From: JBGTKH01 sp041744735
Lineage (GTDB): Bacteria; Planctomycetota; Planctomycetia; Pirellulales; Pirellulaceae
Length of the DNA stretch: 10,528 nucleotides
Direction of reading: 5' to 3'
Assembly: GCA_041744735.1 (NCBI GenBank)
Contig: JBGTKH010000066.1
Span: 1-10,528 of the forward strand
Shown: positions 7,490-10,528 of the stretch, piece after piece
Layout: every line of letters starts with the position of its first letter
Position numbering within the stretch: the stretch's first letter is position 1
Program-made: the position numbers and the translations under genes
The notes under the pieces: model-generated
The model's input: only the letters and a program-made list of their open reading frames with translations
Database searches by the model: none
Told to the model about the DNA's origin: nothing

Positions 7490-8554
7490 TTGAATCAGGG
7501 CGGTTCCGCCAAAGATACTCGCCACATCGTCATTGACTTGAGCGGCAGTGGATTGACATACGAAGTGGGCGATTCGCTGGGCGTGTATCCAACGAATTGT
7601 CCGGAGCTTGTGGATCAGATCATCGCCGCGCTCCATGCCGACGGTAAAAGGCAAGTCGCGGGCAAAGACGGCCATCAGCGGACGCTGCGAGAATGCTTGT
7701 TGAAATCGTGCAACCTGCGCGACTTCGACGAAGAGTTGGTATTGCTATTGGCCGAATCTGCCAGCGAGCCGGACGCCGGTCTACTGCGAGCGCTGGCCGA
7801 AGACGACGACCGCCTGTCGTCGATGGATGTTCTCGACCTGTTGTTGATGGCCGCTTCAGCGCGTCCAAGCGTCGAAGGCTTCGTAAATGCGCTGGCCGCG
7901 CTTACCCCGCGGTTGTATTCGATTTCCAGTTCGCTGAAAGCAAACCCGGACCAGGTGCATTTGACGATTGCCAAAGCCACGACGATGGTCGAAGGGCGGC
8001 TGCGCAAAGGCGTGGCGTCGACGATGTTCGCCGACCGCCTTTCGCCCGGCGACCGCGTGCCCGTGTTCGTTCAATCGTCGCACGGCTTTCGGCTGCCTGC
8101 GGACGGGAGCGATCCGATCATTATGGTCGGGCCCGGCACCGGCGTCGCGCCGTTCCGCGCGTTTCTTCAAGAGCGCACAGCCACCGGCGCGCGGGGCGAA
8201 ACCTGGCTATTCTTCGGCGACCAGCATCGCGAGACCGATTTTCTTTACGAGAGTGAACTCACCGCGTTCTTGGCGGACGGCACGCTCACGCGGCTCGACG
8301 CCGCCTTCAGCCGCGACCAGCAGGAAAAAATCTACGTGCAACATCGCATGCGCGAACGCGGCGCGGAATTGTACCGTTGGCTCGAGCGCGGCGCCTACTT
8401 CTACGTTTGCGGGGACGCCAAGCGCATGGCAGGCGATGTCGATCGAGCGCTGCAAGACATCATCGCTAAGCACGGAGGCATGTCGTCCGACGAAGCCAAA
8501 TCGTATGTTGCCGAATTGTCCCGGAGTAAGCGTTACCTGCGGGACGTCTATTGA
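7490..8554 (+). CDS. FAD/NADPH-binding part of a CysJ-like reductase flavoprotein
   Basis: It is the ferredoxin-NADP reductase-like half of a sulfite/nitrite reductase electron donor. Counting from the TTG at 7490 (354 residues): RLYSISSS (141-148) binds FAD, GVASTMF (174-180) its pyrophosphate, GPGTGVAPFRAF (214-225) and YVCGDAKRMA (305-314) form the NADPH site, and the chain ends in the usual RYLRDVY with a terminal aromatic residue. Unlike classical CysJ there is no FMN flavodoxin domain; the preceding iron-sulfur segment (6884-7384) would take that place. The open frame really extends back to 7385, in phase with 6884, and AYDRTNPLLAKI (7439-7474) matches family sequence, so TTG 7490 is only a nominal start without a ribosome site. 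Expression needs reinitiation, stop readthrough or another start; otherwise this is a pseudogene half. Confidence 0.75.
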   Translation: MNQGGSAKDTRHIVIDLSGSGLTYEVGDSLGVYPTNCPELVDQIIAALHADGKRQVAGKDGHQRTLRECLLKSCNLRDFDEELVLLLAESASEPDAGLLRALAEDDDRLSSMDVLDLLLMAASARPSVEGFVNALAALTPRLYSISSSLKANPDQVHLTIAKATTMVEGRLRKGVASTMFADRLSPGDRVPVFVQSSHGFRLPADGSDPIIMVGPGTGVAPFRAFLQERTATGARGETWLFFGDQHRETDFLYESELTAFLADGTLTRLDAAFSRDQQEKIYVQHRMRERGAELYRWLERGAYFYVCGDAKRMAGDVDRALQDIIAKHGGMSSDEAKSYVAELSRSKRYLRDVY

Positions 8555-8555
8555 A

Positions 8556-8574
8556 CATGTGCTAGTCGCACATG
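8556..8574. terminator. Hairpin directly after the flavoprotein stop codon
   Basis: CATGTGC (8556-8562) and GCACATG (8568-8574) form a perfect 7-bp stem with a 5-nt loop, beginning 2 nt after the TGA. There is no T-run behind it, so it may be a weak terminator or an mRNA 3'-end stabiliser, not a classical rho-independent terminator. Confidence 0.35.
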
Positions 8575-8589
8575 GAACCCAACGCGTAA

Positions 8590-8716
8590 GTTTTGAAGTT
8601 GCGCTAGCATCAATTTGTAGCCGAATTCGCCAGAATTTGGTTTTCGAGTTCAACACAAGACCGTCCAAATTCTGGCGAATTCGGCTACCATCAATTGAAA
8701 CTCGCAACTTTAAAAC
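8590..8716. repeat. Long imperfect palindrome split by a nested element
   Basis: GTTTTGAAGTTGCG (8590-8603) and CGCAACTTTAAAAC (8703-8716) pair with one mismatch, and ACGCG continues outside on both sides with a 4-nt bulge. Removing the element at 8616-8688 and one CATCAATT copy would restore an 18-nt loop, so the simplest reading is an older hairpin that was later invaded. It lies between convergent genes and could once have ended transcription from both. Confidence 0.6.
8616..8688. mobile_element. REPIN-like element with 8-bp flanking duplication
   Basis: Two arms of 24 nt (8617-8640 and 8665-8688) are perfect inverted copies around a 24-nt spacer. Each arm starts with GTAG followed by its own 8-bp mini-hairpin (CCGAATTC-GCCA-GAATTTGG, one G-T pair), the layout of REP sequences acted on by RAYT transposases. 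CATCAATT occurs at 8608-8615 and 8689-8696, directly flanking the element like a target-site duplication. No transposase is encoded, so any movement would need help in trans. The arms match those of the element at 9810-9854 at 19 of 24 positions. Confidence 0.65.
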
Positions 8717-8729
8717 GCGTACGCGACGG

Positions 8730-8802
8730 GGTGGCTGGGGCTGAGTCCGCGAAGCCCCAGAATGCGACGCACTGGGGCTTCGCGGACACAGCCCCAGCCA
8801 CC
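8730..8802. repeat. 31-bp inverted repeat between convergent genes
   Basis: The arms at 8730-8760 and 8772-8802 are 31 nt, inverted, with one mismatch and an 11-nt spacer; the core is GGTGGCTGGGGCTG with GAAGCCCCAG at the inner end. Each arm also contains GGGGCT and AGCCCC, so smaller hairpins can form inside. It ends 19 bp from the stop of the amidotransferase gene and may work as a bidirectional transcription barrier. It is likely a dispersed repeat of different sequence from the GTAG-headed family. Confidence 0.65.
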
Positions 8803-8821
8803 TAAAGCTGAACAGCAACAG

Positions 8822-9682
8822 CTAGTCAACGAACGGCACCAATTCCGTCCTGCGGTTCTCGCGGATCAGCAGCAGATGGTTGACGGGAATCGGTTGCCAG
8901 CCGGGATCGTCGCTGAGCCGTTCGGAGCTGACAATCACGGTCGACTCACCGGCCAGCGGATCGAGCATCCGGCAGACGCCCCCTTCGCACGTGTAACGGC
9001 GGCCCGTGTGCAGATAGAGCGAGTCGGCATGTTCCGGCGCGCCGGAGGTGACGCGCGAGACAACGCCGCGCTGCCCGTCGGACACCGCAACGTTCAAATA
9101 CGAAGGCTCCTCGACGCCATGTTCCCGCGCCAGTGCGAACAAGCGCCGAATCGCCGCGCTCAGTGCCGCCAACATCGCGTCGGCCGTTTGGTCCGGCGAC
9201 GGCGGCGGGCGGTACGCTTCGAGGAACAGGGCAAACAAGTGCTCCGAATCGGTTGTTCCCTGAATCGCATTAAATGTCGTTTCGGACAGTTCGTTCAGCA
9301 GGTGCCGCCGCAACCGCCGAAAGCCGCCGATGTCGCCGTTATGCACCAGCGCGAAGCTACCGTAGGTAAACGGGTGGCAGTTGGTCTCGGTGACCGGAAG
9401 CCCCTGGGTCGCCGCACGCACGTGCGCCAACACACACGAGCTGCGCGTCACACGCGCGAGATGCAATAAGTTTGCATTGCTCCACGCCGGCGAGATCGAA
9501 CGAAACAGCGCCGGCTCGCCGCTCAACTGCGGCACATAAAACGCCACGCCAAATCCGTCGCCGTTTAGCGGCTCCTCGCGCTCCTTCGCAGAAAAGCTCT
9601 GACGGATCAACGAATGCGCAGGCTCGGTGATCAACGCACTAAGCGTGATCGGCGGGCCCAGATAGAAAGTGAAGCGGCACAT
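8822..9682 (-). CDS. Class II glutamine amidotransferase (GATase_4/YafJ-like)
   Basis: The 286-residue protein is an N-terminal nucleophile amidohydrolase: after removal of Met1, Cys2 (MCRFTFY) would attack glutamine or another gamma-glutamyl amide. Supporting motifs are NGDGFG (40-45), AHVRAAT (86-92, substrate-binding arginine), NCHPF (101-105), HNGDI (114-118, oxyanion region) and GTTDSEH (142-148). The length agrees with stand-alone amidotransferases of the YafJ, DUG3 and EgtC group. EgtC, which hydrolyses a gamma-glutamyl intermediate in ergothioneine synthesis, is a possible alternative, but no other egt gene is in view. The ATG at 9682 is fixed by the need for Cys at position 2, although the nearest purine-rich ribosome site (GAGGGA) is rather far upstream. 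It is a single gene convergent with the reductase operon. Confidence 0.9.
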   Translation of the reverse strand: MCRFTFYLGPPITLSALITEPAHSLIRQSFSAKEREEPLNGDGFGVAFYVPQLSGEPALFRSISPAWSNANLLHLARVTRSSCVLAHVRAATQGLPVTETNCHPFTYGSFALVHNGDIGGFRRLRRHLLNELSETTFNAIQGTTDSEHLFALFLEAYRPPPSPDQTADAMLAALSAAIRRLFALAREHGVEEPSYLNVAVSDGQRGVVSRVTSGAPEHADSLYLHTGRRYTCEGGVCRMLDPLAGESTVIVSSERLSDDPGWQPIPVNHLLLIRENRRTELVPFVD

Positions 9683-9781
9683 GGGTAGCGAATGTCCCTC
9701 GTAATCGGCGAATCATGCCGCGGGTAACGTCCCGTCAGCAACTCAATTGTAATCGAGTGTTGTCTATCAGGAAAAGATACT

Positions 9782-9879
9782 CACGCGGATAGTAGTGGTA
9801 CAAGTTGCCGTAGCGGAAGTGGTGACACTTCCGAAGTCTCACGACTTCGGCTACCAAAATGTACCACTACCACGCGGAT
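9782..9879. mobile_element. Palindromic REPIN-like element with 9-bp direct repeats
   Basis: CACGCGGAT flanks the element at 9782-9790 and 9871-9879. The 80-bp body ends in GTAGTGGTACA (9792-9802) and TGTACCACTAC (9860-9870), perfect 11-bp inverted repeats. Inside are two GTAG-headed hairpins back to back: CGGAAGTG-GTGA-CACTTCCG (9814-9833) and CCGAAGTC-TCAC-GACTTCGG (9831-9850), each with 8 perfect pairs; their flanks are GTAG (9810-9813) and CTAC (9851-9854). No protein is encoded. It lies in the 276-bp gap before the membrane-protein gene, whose predicted promoter follows at once; the rest of the gap (9683-9781) shows nothing else. Confidence 0.65.
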
Positions 9880-9906
9880 GTTAGTTCGCTCATTGGTCTG
9901 TATAAT
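9878..9906 (+). promoter_or_regulatory. Sigma-70-like promoter for the DUF4234-like gene
   Basis: A perfect TATAAT lies at 9901-9906. The hexamer 17 bp upstream, ATGTTA (9878-9883), matches TTGACA at only three positions, and it overlaps the right direct repeat of the mobile element. Transcription would begin near 9913, which argues against translation from the ATG at 9878. Confidence 0.4.
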
Positions 9907-9958
9907 ATGGAACCGAATTGCAGCAAACATCACCCATGTCAACGGCTTACACGGGCGA

Positions 9959-10261
9959 GTGAAATACCAGCCCGCGGTTGTGTTGCTCGTGAGCATCTTG
10001 ACGTGCGGCCTGGCGGGGTTGATCTTTGAAATTCTGTATGCCTTCGACGTTGCCGAATCCACTGCGTCCCACGGCATCCGCGGCCGCATGACACAACTGG
10101 GAACGTGGGTGATCGTCTGCAATGCGGCCGCACTGGTAACCAGTCTCATCCCCGGTGGTGTTCTCGTCGGCTTTCCGCTAGGCATTCTGGCCAGTGTCTT
10201 TGTGCAGGTTGAACTAAATCGGTTGGCCGAGCAGATGACCGGACTGACCTCTGACCTCTGA
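9959..10261 (+). CDS. Small DUF4234-like membrane protein
   Basis: From the GTG at 9959 the product has 100 residues. It begins KYQPAVVLLVSILTCGLAG, which resembles the opening of DUF4234 proteins, and continues into a first membrane segment, a short loop with charged residues, and a second hydrophobic stretch (LGTWVIVCNAAALV to GILASVFVQV) long enough for one or two more spans. The function of the family is unknown. An ATG at 9878 in the same frame would add 27 residues, but it precedes a perfect TATAAT box and overlaps a repeat, so the GTG is preferred; its ribosome site is weak. The last residues (GLTSDL) and the TGA stop come from the TGACCTC heptamer array, so the natural C-terminus may have been replaced. 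Confidence 0.6.
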   Translation: MKYQPAVVLLVSILTCGLAGLIFEILYAFDVAESTASHGIRGRMTQLGTWVIVCNAAALVTSLIPGGVLVGFPLGILASVFVQVELNRLAEQMTGLTSDL

Positions 10262-10312
10262 CCTCTGACCTCTGACCTCTGACCTCTGACCTCTGACCTC
10301 TGACCTCTGACC
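10245..10312. repeat. Tandem TGACCTC heptamer array
   Basis: Nine perfect TGACCTC units (10245-10307) and five further bases of a tenth are present. Because seven is not a multiple of three, every plus-strand frame meets a TGA within 21 nt, while the minus strand stays open and would read EVRGQRS repeatedly. All full units are identical, which suggests recent expansion or active slippage. Confidence 0.95.
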
Positions 10313-10466
10313 GATCGGCGTCGCCGGGTGGGAAACGAGGCTCGTCGAGTCGCTGCCCAAAAACCTGCGCGGCAGCCTGCCGTCGATCGAGGAACTCGAA
10401 GCCGAACTGTCCCGCGAGCCCACGCCGCTGAAGCCGCCGAAACGCCGGAGACGCACCAATGCTTGA
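10313..10466 (+). pseudogene. C-terminal fragment of an unidentified gene
   Basis: The frame ending with TGA at 10464-10466 reads like real protein: GWETRLVESL, LPKNLRGSLPSIEELEAEL and then a basic tail PPKRRRRTNA. There is no ATG, GTG or TTG in this frame after the heptamer array, and the array closes the frame upstream, so the gene is 5'-truncated. Its stop overlaps the next ATG by 8 nt, as in translationally coupled operons. I do not recognise the family; association with a restriction-modification operon is suggested only by the following ORF. Confidence 0.45.
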
Positions 10467-10528
10467 ACAACTCAACAACCGACGGCGCTGCGTGGTCCGC
10501 GTGCTGGTCGAGATGCTCGCGCCGTACA
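10459..10528 (+). CDS. Start of ORF with HsdM-like segment, truncated by window edge
   Basis: Twenty-three codons are visible from the ATG at 10459. Residues 11-23 (CVVRVLVEMLAPY) resemble the stretch just before SAM-binding motif I in type I restriction-modification methyltransferases (HsdM), which in that family lies well over 100 residues from the start. Here it follows only ten residues (MLEQLNNRRR), and the usual FYTPR preceding this segment is absent. The simplest explanation is an internal deletion in hsdM; a short methyltransferase variant is possible. The product is open at the right edge, so confidence is limited. Confidence 0.4.
   Translation, partial: MLEQLNNRRRCVVRVLVEMLAPY

Noticed and set aside
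8556..8802. Classical rho-independent terminators for the convergent genes
   Set aside because: Several strong stems are present but none is followed by a T-run on either strand, so only a weak terminator role is suggested.
10245..10312. CRISPR array
   Set aside because: The units are seven bases with no spacers; it is a simple tandem repeat.
9781..10470. A 229-codon minus-strand open frame with EVRGQRS repeats
   Set aside because: It is open mainly because the reverse complement of the heptamer array has no stop. It runs through the mobile element and lies opposite the membrane-protein gene.

Overview
The window looks like a chromosomal stretch of a GC-rich, Gram-negative-type environmental bacterium, most likely a planctomycete of the Pirellulales kind. 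This is inferred from the paired NirA-type reductase and [4Fe-4S]-FAD/NADPH flavoprotein, a DUF4234-like membrane protein, and several short palindromic repeat families that I associate with that phylum. No marker gene (rRNA, tRNA, ribosomal protein) is present, so the assignment is tentative.

Layout. Positions 1-1707 (minus strand) hold a class I SAM-dependent methyltransferase followed by a family 2 glycosyltransferase that runs off the left edge. This looks like the end of a surface-glycan gene group. A structured leader (1708-1769) abuts the methyltransferase start. Positions 1809-4454 (minus) hold an alpha-glucan phosphorylase with an N-terminal GAF domain of the type found in the nitrogen-PTS enzyme EI-Ntr (PtsP). 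A 546-bp divergent intergenic region (4455-5000) contains an exact -24/-12 match to a sigma-54 promoter facing the next operon, plus an upstream dyad where an enhancer-binding protein could sit. Positions 5001-8554 (plus) hold nirA (siroheme nitrite/sulfite reductase) and, 23 bp later, its apparent electron-donor flavoprotein. The flavoprotein frame is complete but is cut by one TAG carried on an inserted palindromic repeat (7355-7420). The convergent gap 8555-8821 is filled with nested palindromes: a hairpin after the stop codon, a long imperfect palindrome split by a REPIN-like element with an 8-bp flanking duplication, and a 31-bp inverted repeat. Positions 8822-9682 (minus) hold a class II glutamine amidotransferase. 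A second REPIN-like element flanked by 9-bp direct repeats (9782-9879) precedes a small DUF4234-like membrane protein gene that ends inside a TGACCTC heptamer array (10245-10312). The right edge holds a start-less C-terminal gene fragment overlapping an ORF whose sequence joins abruptly to a piece of a type I DNA methyltransferase (HsdM).

How the genes may work together. NADPH electrons would pass through FAD and a [4Fe-4S] centre to the siroheme of NirA for nitrite (or sulfite) assimilation. Both proteins begin with the same short motif at identical residue positions, which suggests a shared docking peptide. The divergently transcribed glucan phosphorylase carries a GAF type that in PtsP responds to nitrogen status, and the nirA operon has a sigma-54 promoter. 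Together these suggest that glycogen breakdown is coupled to nitrogen assimilation. The repeat insertion implies that the reductase is now either split into two polypeptides or damaged.
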